Part shown: piece by piece, positions 54,040 to 62,638 of the stretch
Numbering within the stretch: the stretch's first letter is position 1
Layout: the number at the start of each line of letters is the position of its first letter
DNA from: Paraburkholderia sabiae
Lineage (GTDB): Bacteria; Pseudomonadota; Gammaproteobacteria; Burkholderiales; Burkholderiaceae
Length of the DNA stretch: 64,000 nt
NCBI RefSeq assembly: GCF_030412785.1
Contig: NZ_CP125295.1
Span: 1,550,001-1,614,000 of the forward strand
Reading direction: 5' to 3'
The notes under the pieces: model-generated
What the model saw: the letters and a program-made list of their open reading frames with translations, nothing else
Database searches by the model: none
What the model was told of the DNA's origin: nothing
Position numbers and translations under genes: made by a program

Positions 54040-55214
54040 GACGCGAAATCCTCGGGATGCAGCGGTGCGACGACGCGGACCTTTTCGCCCGCCGTCACGG
54101 TATGCACGCCTTGCCACACGACGCGTTCGCCTTCGTTCAAACCCTGAGAAATCGCGATGGTCCGTTCGGCGTAGTGCGAAACCTGCACGCGGCGCAGTTC
54201 GAGCTGATCGTTGCCGCTTTTCACGACCCAGACGGCGGGCTGCGTGCCGTCGTGGAAGAGGGCCGTCGCGGGCAGCGTGTAGAGGCTGGCGTGCGCAGCG
54301 GTGGAGTCGTGCGCGAAGTCGATGTCGGCTGTCATGCCGAGACGCACGTCGGTGCCCGGATGATCGAGCGTGAGCTTTGCGCGCCACGTGCGGCTTTGCG
54401 GATCGGCGGCGGGCGACAGTTCGCGCACGCGCGCATTGAACGTGCGGCCCGGCAGCGCGCCGAGCTTGACGGTGGCGTTCGTGCCCACACGCAGCGAAGC
54501 GAGCGCGCCTTCGGGCACGTCGCACACGACGTCGACATCGCCCGACCATGCGAGGTTGTAGACGGCCTGGCCCGACGACACGTTTTGCCCCGTATCCGCC
54601 TGTTCCGCCGTGATGACGCCCGCGTGGTCGGCGGTGAGCGTCGTGTATTGCAGTTGGTCTTTCGCGAGCGCGGCCTGTTGTTGCGCCTGATCGCGCTGCG
54701 CGGCCGCCGATGCGTACGCGTCTTCCGTCTGTTCCAGCTGCGTTTGCGCGATCAGGTTCTCGCGAGCCTGCGCGCGGTCGCGGTCGAGTTGCTGCTTTGC
54801 ATAGACGAGCCGATGCTGCGCGGCATCGAGTTGTGCGGCGGCGCTGGCGGCATTCTTCTGCGCATCGGCGGGATCGAGTCGCGCGACGATCTGACCGTTC
54901 TGCACGACGTCACCGAGACGCACGCGCCGCTCGATGATCTTGCCGGCGATACGGAACGACAGCGGTGTCGAGTAACGCGCCTGCACTTCGCCCGGCAGCG
55001 AGGCTGCGAGCGGCTGGCCATCGGCATGCACGGCGACGGCCACGACAGGCCGCGGCGCGGGCGCGGCGGCTTCCTTGTTGTGACAGGCGGCGAGCGTCAG
55101 CGCGCTCGCGAGAACGAGTGCGGTAAACGCGGTACGACGAAGCGATGGAGATGATGCAGACAGGCGAGACAGCTTGCGCGCAATGACTGGCGCGCCACGA
55201 CGGGAACGATTCAC
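54036..55214 (-). CDS. RND efflux membrane fusion protein (HlyD/AcrA family lipoprotein)
   Basis: 392-residue periplasmic adaptor. A basic N-terminus and lipobox LTLAAC (Cys ~44) indicate a lipoprotein. The lipoyl and coiled-coil hairpin segments follow (SFRIAGKIIERRVRLGDVVQ, AAAQRDQAQQQAALAKDQLQ), then beta-barrel domains. It links the pump to the outer membrane channel. I chose GTG at 55214 because GGGGG lies just upstream and the residues before it look non-coding; ATGs at 55295 and 55322 are also in frame. It is the first gene of the operon and is divergent from a TetR gene. Confidence 0.9.
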   Translation of the reverse strand: MNRSRRGAPVIARKLSRLSASSPSLRRTAFTALVLASALTLAACHNKEAAAPAPRPVVAVAVHADGQPLAASLPGEVQARYSTPLSFRIAGKIIERRVRLGDVVQNGQIVARLDPADAQKNAASAAAQLDAAQHRLVYAKQQLDRDRAQARENLIAQTQLEQTEDAYASAAAQRDQAQQQAALAKDQLQYTTLTADHAGVITAEQADTGQNVSSGQAVYNLAWSGDVDVVCDVPEGALASLRVGTNATVKLGALPGRTFNARVRELSPAADPQSRTWRAKLTLDHPGTDVRLGMTADIDFAHDSTAAHASLYTLPATALFHDGTQPAVWVVKSGNDQLELRRVQVSHYAERTIAISQGLNEGERVVWQGVHTVTAGEKVRVVAPLHPEDFAS

Positions 55215-55365
55215 GATGCCCCCAGGCTGAAATGCAAACGGATACGGCAGGCCAGAGGCTACCGACGGCGTACGGTGAACCGTTAACACGTGCATTTCGA
55301 TGCGGATCGCATCAATGAACATGTCGCTTCACCAGGTGCTGCACTGATTGCTTCGGATGTTGAAG

Positions 55366-55397
55366 TGCATTCTAATACACACATGTATCTGAATGCA
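55366..55397. promoter_or_regulatory. Candidate TetR operator for the RND operon
   Basis: A 32-base imperfect palindrome: TGCATTC (55366-55372) pairs with GAATGCA (55391-55397), and ATACA with TGTAT inside, around a CACA centre. It lies between the divergent efflux and TetR genes, where an operator is expected. Confidence 0.6.
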
Positions 55398-55437
55398 AAG
55401 CCGAATCTGGTGACGGATCGATGCTAGACTGTTAAAT

Positions 55438-56058
55438 ATGAAACGCATACGACTCACCCGCGAACAGAGCAAAGACCAGACGCGCTTGCGTCTGCTCGAT
55501 GCTGCGCAGGCCATTTTCATGAAGAAGGGGTTCGCCGCGGCGAGCGTCGAGGACATCGCCGAGGCGGCGGGCTACACGCGCGGCGCGTTCTACTCGAACT
55601 TCCGCAGCAAGCCTGAACTGTTCCTGGAATTGCTGCGGCGCGATCACGAGTCGATGCAGGCGGATCTGCAAAGCATCTTCGAAGAGAACGCGACGCGTGA
55701 GGAAATGGAAGCGAGCGTGCTGCGCTACTACAGCCGCATGCCGAGCGAGAACAAGTGCTTCATCTTGTGGGTGGAGGCGAAGCTGCTCGCCGCGCGCGAT
55801 GCGCGGTTCCGCGTGCGCTTCAATGCATTCATGCATGAGAAGCTAGAGCAGCTGACGGCGTATATCGCGGAGTTTTCGGTGCGCGTCGGCACGCCGTTGC
55901 CGTTGCCGGCCGAAACGCTGGCGGTCGGTCTGATGGGCTTGTGCGACGGCATGCAGTTCTTCTTTACCGTCGACCCTCAACGTTTTTCAGGCGAGCGCGC
56001 GGAAGAAGTGCTCGGCAGTTTCTTCGCGCGCGTCGTGTTCGGCCGGTCGATGGACTGA
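55438..56058 (+). CDS. TetR-family regulator of the RND efflux operon
   Basis: 206-residue TetR-type repressor. The N-terminal helix-turn-helix has the AcrR-like sequence QAIFMKKGFAAASVEDIAEA then AGYTRGAFYSNFRSKPELFL. The C-terminal helical domain would bind an inducer drug or metabolite. It is divergent from the efflux operon with a palindrome between them. I infer it represses the efflux genes and itself. Confidence 0.92.
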   Translation: MKRIRLTREQSKDQTRLRLLDAAQAIFMKKGFAAASVEDIAEAAGYTRGAFYSNFRSKPELFLELLRRDHESMQADLQSIFEENATREEMEASVLRYYSRMPSENKCFILWVEAKLLAARDARFRVRFNAFMHEKLEQLTAYIAEFSVRVGTPLPLPAETLAVGLMGLCDGMQFFFTVDPQRFSGERAEEVLGSFFARVVFGRSMD

Positions 56059-56082
56059 TGCAGGCGGCGCCAGTTGCGCCGC

Positions 56083-56457
56083 TCAGATCCAGACGTCGTT
56101 GAGCGCCGTGCGTTCGCTCGTTTCGTTGCCCGTGTTTTTCACGCCGCGCGGCTCGATCAGCAGCAGTTTCACTTCTTTTTCTGCGTAGGGCTTGTGCTCC
56201 TTGCCCTTCGGCACGACGAACATTTCTCCCGCCGACAGCGTCACCGCGCCATCGCGGAAATCGAGACGCAGTTTGCCTTCCAGCACGATGAAGGTTTCGT
56301 CGGTATCGGCATGATCGTGCCAGATGAAATCGCCTTCGATCTTCACGACCTTGAACTGATAGTCGTTCATTTCGGCGACTACGCGCGGCTGCCACTGGTC
56401 GTGGATACGGCTCAGCTTGTCGGTGAAATTGATGGCTTGATAGGGTGTGGCGGACAT
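56083..56457 (-). CDS. Cupin-domain protein
   Basis: 124-residue single-domain cupin. Motif 1 is IWHDHADTDETFIVLEGKLR (metal ligands His, His, Glu), and motif 2 is AGEMFVVPKGKEHKPYA (His). These bind a metal in a small barrel; the activity is unknown. The ATG is at 56457 with AAGGAAA just upstream. It is convergent with the TetR gene and may be monocistronic. Confidence 0.88.
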   Translation of the reverse strand: MSATPYQAINFTDKLSRIHDQWQPRVVAEMNDYQFKVVKIEGDFIWHDHADTDETFIVLEGKLRLDFRDGAVTLSAGEMFVVPKGKEHKPYAEKEVKLLLIEPRGVKNTGNETSERTALNDVWI

Positions 56458-56547
56458 GGCGTTTCCTTTCGTTGAAAGTCAATGCCAGCGAGTGTAGTGA
56501 CGCGTCCGCACGGAAGTCTTGAACGTTCGTGCAAACGCGGCGCGGCG

Positions 56548-57444
56548 TCAGCGGGTTTGTGTGGTGAGCATCCGAAGCCAGCGCGACGGCGTCACGCCGT
56601 AGGCGGCCACGAAATGCCGTGTCATGTGGCTTTGGTCCGCGAAGCCCGCGGCAGCGGCGGCATCGACGAGCGCCATGCCGCGCAGCATCGATAGCCGTGC
56701 GGCGTCGAGCCGGCGCATCGTCAGATAGCGATGCGGACTCGTGCCGTAAAACGTGCGGAAATCGCGCGACAGACTCCAGCGGTCGCGGCCGCTCGCGGCG
56801 GCCAGTTCGTCGAGCGTGACGGGACGGTCGAGTGCGGCGTGCAGATAATCGCGTGCGACCTGCGCCGCGCGGAAATCGGCGGAAGCGCGCAGCGGTTGAA
56901 TGGAACGTGCGCCCGACGCGGCATCGAGCGCGTGCGCGAGATCGAACAGCGCGTCGTCCTGTTCGAGCGGATCGAGCGGACGGTCTATGCCTTGCAGCAG
57001 CGTTTCCGTCGCGGCGGCCAGACGCGGATCGTCCGACAGCCCGCCTTCGATGAACGGCAACGGCTTGCCGCCCAGCGCCGCCTGGAAGACGGCGGGCTCG
57101 ACGTAAATCATCCGGTAGCGGAAACCTTCGTCGGTCCCCGCCTGACCGTCGTGCATCTCATCGGGATGAAGCACCATCGTGCCGCCGGGCAGGCTGTTGC
57201 GCACGCTGCACCGGTAATGAAAACTCTGCACGCCCGCGAGCGTGCGTCCGATCGCGTACGTGTCATGCCGATGCAGCGCGTAGCCGTTGTGCTGGAAAAA
57301 GGCCTCGATCCGCTCGACGCCGTCCTGTGCGGGCGCGCGCCGGATCCAGTCGCGCGTTTTCGTGTCTGGATTCGTGGCTTGAGGCGCGGTCGAGGCTGGT
57401 TCGGACGTTGCGTCGGTCGCGTCAGTTGTATTGCGTGCCTGCAT
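56548..57444 (-). CDS. AraC-family regulator
   Basis: 298-residue regulator. The N-terminal AraC-like cupin domain (FFQHNGYALHRHDTYAIGRT; LPGGTMVLHPDEMHDGQAGT) senses a ligand. The C-terminal double helix-turn-helix spans about residues 195-290 (VTLDELAAASGRDRWSLSRD; AAAAGFADQSHMTRHFVAAY). The ATG at 57444 is favoured; a longer in-frame start at 57489 would overlap the upstream DUF2795 gene. Its targets are unknown. Confidence 0.9.
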   Translation of the reverse strand: MQARNTTDATDATSEPASTAPQATNPDTKTRDWIRRAPAQDGVERIEAFFQHNGYALHRHDTYAIGRTLAGVQSFHYRCSVRNSLPGGTMVLHPDEMHDGQAGTDEGFRYRMIYVEPAVFQAALGGKPLPFIEGGLSDDPRLAAATETLLQGIDRPLDPLEQDDALFDLAHALDAASGARSIQPLRASADFRAAQVARDYLHAALDRPVTLDELAAASGRDRWSLSRDFRTFYGTSPHRYLTMRRLDAARLSMLRGMALVDAAAAAGFADQSHMTRHFVAAYGVTPSRWLRMLTTQTR

Positions 57445-57466
57445 GATCGAACGGTCAGATGCCGAT

Positions 57467-57697
57467 TCAGATGCCGAGACCCGGCCCAAAATTGCTGCCG
57501 ATCAGCTTCGTCACCGACTGGATGTCCGCGTAATCCTGCTCGGGCAGGCCGTCGAGCATCGACAGCACTTCGTTGCTCGCGCCGGCATCGCGCGCGGCAT
57601 CGACGAGCGCGTCCTTGTTGAGCGGGTAGGTGACGCCGCTCAGCACATCTGCAATCTGCAGGTCAATCGATTCACCCGGAATAGCCGATTCCGTCAT
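57467..57697 (-). CDS. DUF2795 family protein
   Basis: 76-residue acidic protein with the DUF2795 pattern ADVLSGVTYPLNKDALVDAA followed by RDAGASNEVLSMLDGLPEQD. Its function is not established. It has GGAG seven bases before the ATG. It lies 22 bases upstream of the AraC gene on the same strand, so they may be cotranscribed. Confidence 0.8.
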   Translation of the reverse strand: MTESAIPGESIDLQIADVLSGVTYPLNKDALVDAARDAGASNEVLSMLDGLPEQDYADIQSVTKLIGSNFGPGLGI

Positions 57698-57785
57698 GCT
57701 CGCGCTCCATTGTTCTGAAAGTTATCGACGCGAGCGGGACGATCTGCCCGTCGAATCGCGCAGCGTTGCGCAATCAGTCGCGCCG

Positions 57786-58037
57786 TCATGTCTGCAGATG
57801 CTCGTCCTGTGCGATGAAGCCGCGCTCCAGATGCCGCGACTTCGGTAGTGCAATGTGCTCCCATCGCTCTGGCCGGATGTCGGTCTGGGCCGCGACGTCC
57901 GGCGCGGCAGGCGCGACGGGGGCGGCATTGGCGCGGGCGGCGGCCGTGTCGATCGTGCCGTCCGTCGCCGTATGCACCGGCGCGGCGAAACACGAAGCCG
58001 ACAACGTCACCATGATCAACAGCGTCGAGGTTTTCAT
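57786..58037 (-). CDS. Small exported protein of unknown function
   Basis: 83-residue protein with a signal peptide MKTSTLLIMVTLSASCFAAP. The mature part is Ala/Pro-rich and then charged. No family is recognised. The ATG at 58037 has a very strong AAAAGGAGGT upstream, which supports translation. It is upstream of the DUF2795 gene on the same strand, 88 bases apart. Confidence 0.7.
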   Translation of the reverse strand: MKTSTLLIMVTLSASCFAAPVHTATDGTIDTAAARANAAPVAPAAPDVAAQTDIRPERWEHIALPKSRHLERGFIAQDEHLQT

Positions 58038-58375
58038 CGCTCGACCTCCTTTTGCCAGGCAGCGCAGGAACTGCATGCAAGCGGTATGCCATTTCGATAA
58101 ACACGTCGGGGCGGCCGCTCCACGCGGTTGCCGTCTGCGAGCACCGCGTCTCACCCTCATATTACGCCAGTTATTTTTACAAGCGCTGAAGAGGCGCAAG
58201 GAAGCAAGGATATGGCGCGCCGTTGACGGAGGTTTGAGGCGGTTTCATGTCGGGCGGGCGGCGCGTCGCGAGCGATTCAAAGGCTGCGTGCGATGCGCAC
58301 GGCATCCCGTATGTAGAAAGCGGGTGGCGTTAACCCGGCATATCCGGACACCTGCGTGGCGGTGCGAGCGAGCGG
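58038..58375. other. Gene-free spacer
   Basis: About 340 bases without a supported gene. A moderately AT-rich patch at 58158-58185 may be a promoter for the small exported protein. I see no terminator-like hairpin. Confidence 0.4.
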
Positions 58376-59713
58376 TCAGCGCAGCACGTCGAAACGGGTC
58401 CACGGCCACGATGGCCGGTCGCGCATATAGCCGTTCAGCCAGTTCCATTGCGGATGGCGTTTCATGAACGCCTGCGCGTCGAACGGACGGCCGCACGGAT
58501 GACCCCAGCGCGCGAAGAACGCCATCTCGCGCGCCATGTCGCTATCGACGACCTTGCCGTCGTTCGCGCCCCACGGATTGAACGGCCCGTGATCCGAGCC
58601 GCCGAAGCGCTGGTCGTCGAGTTCGAGATGACCGCAGATTGTTCGCGAGCACGGGTTGTCCGGGCGATCGAGATAGACGTCGTGATGATCGGCGATCATC
58701 GCCTTCGCCAGTTCGACATCGATCTTTCCTCGATGAATTTCCTCGAGCTGCATGAAGCGCAAGCGCCGCGCGCCGTTGCGACGCACGTCGGTGTAATCCT
58801 CGCCTTCGCCCGTACATTCCTGATTGCGGATTTTCAGGTCGGTCGCCGCGTTGTAGCCGCTGTAGAAGCCGTCCTTCGTGCTCTCGAAACCGGAGTAGTG
58901 CAGGCCGAGTTCGTAGCGGGCGATCTCGCCTGTCTTTGTATCGCCGATCAGCCAGCTGTTCGCGTAGCCGCCGTTGTTGGCCATCGCGAACATCTCGCAC
59001 CATTCGCCGATGCTGTTCGCGTATTGCGTCGCGTGTCGCGAGCGGTAGAACTCCGGCGCGCCCGATGCGTTGTAGCCCGCGAAGTTCGAAATAGTCGTTT
59101 CCGTCACCATCAGGCCCGCCGACGTCACCCAGAAATCGGTCAGGCTCGAAATGCAGCCGGGCAATCCTTGCATCAGGATGCGGTTGCCCGATTCGGGGAC
59201 GATGTCGAACACGACGTTGAACGCGTCGCCCGCGGCGTATCGATCCCACGAGTTGTGCGCCATCACGATGCGGCCGTCGCGCGTTGCGCTGCCTGTTGCG
59301 ATGAACGCGCTGCAATGATGCCCTCGCCGCCCGCGCCACGGCTTCAAACCGAGTTGCGGCTTCTGCAGCGCCGCGTTCTGCGGCCACCAGCTTTGCAGCA
59401 GATCCATGTAGCCGTTCCACGCGAGCACTTCGGCGAATGTCAGTTTTGCGCCGTCGGCGATGCCCTGGATTTCGTCGGCGTATTCGCTGTCGATGCGAGG
59501 CGCGAATTGCTCGACGGCGGCATTGATGAACGTGTCGAACTCTTCGCCCGTGTCCCATTTCGCGAGATAGCGGGCCGTGCGGATCGCGTTCTGGATTTCG
59601 GCGGCGAGCAACTGGCCGTGCTGCTCGCCGCGGTCGTACGGCTCGCCTTCGACATGCACGAAGATCCAGCCGGCATGATCGCGGCGCACGGCATCGATGG
59701 ACGGTTTGCTCAT
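58376..59713 (-). CDS. C45-type Ntn hydrolase / phospholipase B-like protein
   Basis: 445-residue protein resembling the acyl-CoA:6-aminopenicillanate acyltransferase and phospholipase B-like groups. These Ntn hydrolases self-cleave before a nucleophile Cys; here the likely cleavage is in RGHHCSAFIATGSATRDGR before Cys134, so a 133-residue alpha chain would be released. AHNSWDRYAAG and TSAGLMVTETTISNF support the fold. No signal peptide is seen, so it is probably cytoplasmic. The substrate is unknown; it could cleave an amide or lipid. There is no beta-lactam biosynthesis nearby. Confidence 0.82.
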   Translation of the reverse strand: MSKPSIDAVRRDHAGWIFVHVEGEPYDRGEQHGQLLAAEIQNAIRTARYLAKWDTGEEFDTFINAAVEQFAPRIDSEYADEIQGIADGAKLTFAEVLAWNGYMDLLQSWWPQNAALQKPQLGLKPWRGRRGHHCSAFIATGSATRDGRIVMAHNSWDRYAAGDAFNVVFDIVPESGNRILMQGLPGCISSLTDFWVTSAGLMVTETTISNFAGYNASGAPEFYRSRHATQYANSIGEWCEMFAMANNGGYANSWLIGDTKTGEIARYELGLHYSGFESTKDGFYSGYNAATDLKIRNQECTGEGEDYTDVRRNGARRLRFMQLEEIHRGKIDVELAKAMIADHHDVYLDRPDNPCSRTICGHLELDDQRFGGSDHGPFNPWGANDGKVVDSDMAREMAFFARWGHPCGRPFDAQAFMKRHPQWNWLNGYMRDRPSWPWTRFDVLR

Positions 59714-59874
59714 CTTCGCTCCCGCTCGTTCGGATAGCGCGGCATCGCCGCCGGCGTTGCTCAGCGCCGTGATTCGCGGGATGCGGCTTTCGGCTCGTTC
59801 GTGGTCAATTCATTGTAGGGAACTTGCCGCGCTTTGCCATGTGCCGAACGGTGGCTGCAGAGAGGCTTGCGTAT

Positions 59875-61608
59875 TTACCGCGCCGGGTTCATCCGGAAAT
59901 ACGCGTCGAGCAGCGAAGTCTTGTAGACGACGCCCGCGAGCGTGGGCCGCGCCGTGCTTTCGACGACAGGCAGACGTTCGCCCTGGAACGCCATGAAATG
60001 CTGTAGCGCGACGCCGAGCGGCATGTCCGGCGTCAGCACGTCGAAATGAGGCTGCAGATAATCCGCGGCCGTCTTCGTCGACGTGTCGCGCTTGTCGAGC
60101 AGATCGGACGTGATGTCCTTGAGCGCGACAACGCCGAGAAAAGAGCCGCTTTCATCCGTCACGTACAGATACTTGACGGGGTACTCGAGGAACACGCGCG
60201 TCATGTCGTGCACGGTCGCGTTCGGTTGCACGACGGTTTGCGGCGGGCGAATCAGTTCGCGCATCTGCGTCGAGCGCAGCCGCATGCGTTCTTTTTCCTC
60301 GCGGTTGCGATGCAGCGTGATGTCGTACATCGATGTCTTGCCGATCGCGCGCGCCGCGAAGTACGCGACCACACATGACAGCATCAGCGGCAGCACGACC
60401 TGATAGCTCAGCGTCATTTCGAAGATCATCAGGATCGCCATCAGCGGCGCCTGCGTCGCGCCCGCGAGAAACGCGCCCATGCCGACCATCGCGTAGGCGA
60501 ACGGCGCGGAGGTCGCATGCGGCCACAGCGCATTCATGCCGATGCCGAACAGCGAGCCGATCACCGCGCCGACGAAGAGCGTCGGCGTAAACACGCCGCC
60601 GACTGCGCCCGAACCTACGGTGGCCGCCGTCGCGATCAGCTTGAAGACGAGCACGACGACGAGCGCCGTCCATGTCCACGGCGAATGCAGGATCGAGTTG
60701 ACGACGCTATAGCCGTTGCCCCACACCTCGGGCGTCCAGATCGACAGAATGCCGACGATCAACCCGCCCAGTGCAAGCCTGAGTGGCAACGGCACGCGCA
60801 ACCGGCCGAACGCAGATTTGCTCGTATCGATGAGCCGCAGGAACTGCGGTGCCGCCGTGCCGCACAGCAAGCCGAGCGCGACGAAGAGCAGCACTTCGAG
60901 TCCCGCGACGGGCGGAAACACGGGCATTTCGTAAGGCGGCTTGTAGCCGGCGAATTCGCGCATCACGATGTTCGCCACCACCGACGACACCACGACGGGC
61001 CCGAAACTTTCCATCGCGATCGAACCAAGCACGATCTCGGTGACGAAGAAGGCGCCCGCGATGGGCGCGCTGTACGCGGACGTGATACCTGCCGCCGCGC
61101 CGCACGCGACGAGCAGCCTCAGACGCGGCGGATCGAAATGCACGACGCGCCCGATCAGCGACGCGCCCAGCGCAGCGAGCTGCACCATCGGACCTTCGCG
61201 GCCGATCGAGCCACCGCTCGAAATCGTGAACAGCGACGACACGCTGCGCCACAGACTCACGCGCACCGGCACGACGCCGTCGCCGATCACGACGGCTTCC
61301 ATGTAATCCGTATGTAGCTTCCTGTCGACGCCGCGCTGCGCGACGAGCAGCAGCAGACCCGCGATCAGGCCGCCGAACGCGGGCAAGCCGATGCGCATCG
61401 CGAGCGGCAGACGCCGCGCCATTTCGACGAGACTGCCGTCTTGCCCGGTGAACACCCGCTGCAGCAGCGAGATGCCTTCACGGAACGCGATCGTCGCAAA
61501 GGCGCCCGCGATGCCGACGATCACCGACCACACCAGCATCGTGTGCGCATCGGACAGGCGGAAGAGATGGGCGGCGCGGGTGCGCAGTCTCAGCAGGAAT
61601 GAAAGCAC
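59875..61608 (-). CDS. ClC-family chloride transporter with CBS domains
   Basis: 577-residue ClC protein. The membrane domain carries GREGP (Glu138 is the external gate) and GAVGGVFTP near residue 335, but SSGGSIG in place of the usual first GSGIP in this segment. Glu191 in FFVTEIVLGS lies where the internal proton Glu of antiporters is found, so H+/Cl- exchange is plausible. Two C-terminal CBS domains (about residues 445-575) likely bind nucleotides and regulate it. It acts at the inner membrane in acid or anion homeostasis. Confidence 0.9.
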   Translation of the reverse strand: MLSFLLRLRTRAAHLFRLSDAHTMLVWSVIVGIAGAFATIAFREGISLLQRVFTGQDGSLVEMARRLPLAMRIGLPAFGGLIAGLLLLVAQRGVDRKLHTDYMEAVVIGDGVVPVRVSLWRSVSSLFTISSGGSIGREGPMVQLAALGASLIGRVVHFDPPRLRLLVACGAAAGITSAYSAPIAGAFFVTEIVLGSIAMESFGPVVVSSVVANIVMREFAGYKPPYEMPVFPPVAGLEVLLFVALGLLCGTAAPQFLRLIDTSKSAFGRLRVPLPLRLALGGLIVGILSIWTPEVWGNGYSVVNSILHSPWTWTALVVVLVFKLIATAATVGSGAVGGVFTPTLFVGAVIGSLFGIGMNALWPHATSAPFAYAMVGMGAFLAGATQAPLMAILMIFEMTLSYQVVLPLMLSCVVAYFAARAIGKTSMYDITLHRNREEKERMRLRSTQMRELIRPPQTVVQPNATVHDMTRVFLEYPVKYLYVTDESGSFLGVVALKDITSDLLDKRDTSTKTAADYLQPHFDVLTPDMPLGVALQHFMAFQGERLPVVESTARPTLAGVVYKTSLLDAYFRMNPAR

Positions 61609-61732
61609 GGAAGGAGCGGGCGTTTAAGGTTGATTGACGCGCATGGTCTGCATGTTATCGGCCTTGCGCGACGGCATTTTGAAGGACGGCGCGCTCGTCT
61701 GGATACGCGCCGCGACGGATGAAAGTGCAGTG

Positions 61733-62470
61733 TCAGTTCACATCCTTGTCGAGTTCGGGATAGTGCCGGAAGACACAGGTTTCGTTGTACGGCAGGCGCC
61801 GTTCCGAGTCGAGATAGGCCGCGATGTTCGGCCGCTTGAGCACCGCGTCGTGCAGTGCGGCAAGACGCGGATGACGCTCGCCGAAATGTTTCATCGCACG
61901 CGGAAACGCATAGTGCAGGGCGTCGATCAGCTGGAACATCGACAGGTCGACGTAGGTGAGCGTGTCGCCGACCATATGCGTATCGCCTGCGGGGTTCTGC
62001 TTCAGCACGCGCTCGAAATAGCCCATGAACTTCGGAATGCGATGGTCGATGAAATCCGTCGAGCGGATTTTCGCGGCCTCTTTCTGTTCCTCGTAATACA
62101 TGCCCGATGCGAGGGGATGATGCGTGTCGTGCGCTTCCGTGACCATATCGGCGATGGTCAGCTGCAGTCCGTTTGCCACGTAGCGCAGACTGTCGATTTT
62201 CGGCGCGAGATTCAGCTTCGGCCCGAGATAGAACAGGATGTTCGCCGACTGCGAAATGATCAGATCGCCGTCCTGCAGAAACGGCGGCGCATACGGCAGA
62301 CACGCTTCATCTTTATCGTTCAGCACGTCGATCATCGCGCCCGTGCCGAGTCCGTCCTGTTCATCGCCGCGCGCCACTTCCACATAGTCCGCGCGTGCCT
62401 CTTCCAGCGCGAGCCGCACGAATTCGCCGCGGCCCTGCAAGCCATCCCAATAGTAGAGTTTGTAAGTCAT
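61733..62470 (-). CDS. Glutathione S-transferase family protein
   Basis: 245-residue GST. The N-terminal thioredoxin-like domain starts TYKLYYWDGLQGRGEFVRLA with the SQSANILFYLGPKL element (Gln-Ser binds the glutathione gamma-Glu). A helical C-terminal domain follows, including GDTLTYVDLSMFQLIDAL. It is sigma/mu-like. It could conjugate or detoxify electrophiles; the substrate is unknown. Confidence 0.88.
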   Translation of the reverse strand: MTYKLYYWDGLQGRGEFVRLALEEARADYVEVARGDEQDGLGTGAMIDVLNDKDEACLPYAPPFLQDGDLIISQSANILFYLGPKLNLAPKIDSLRYVANGLQLTIADMVTEAHDTHHPLASGMYYEEQKEAAKIRSTDFIDHRIPKFMGYFERVLKQNPAGDTHMVGDTLTYVDLSMFQLIDALHYAFPRAMKHFGERHPRLAALHDAVLKRPNIAAYLDSERRLPYNETCVFRHYPELDKDVN

Positions 62471-62596
62471 CGGTCAGTCCTCATTCGGTTGTCAGCGGCG
62501 CGGGTCGCGCCGCGCTTGCACACGGAAGGGAGCTAGAAGTATGCCGCGCGACATGCGAACTTTGCGTGTTCCGGAAGGTATAGGCAAAAAGCACAA

Positions 62597-62626
62597 AAGC
62601 CCCGCACGCGGCGGGGCTTGTTTGAG
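62597..62626 (-). terminator. Terminator of the YeiH-type exporter gene
   Basis: Nine-bp stem AAGCCCCGC (62597-62605) / GCGGGGCTT (62611-62619). On the reverse strand it is followed by TTGTGCTTTTTG; the forward side has GTTT, so it may also act on forward transcripts. Confidence 0.7.
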
Positions 62627-62638
62627 AGAGGTGGCGGC

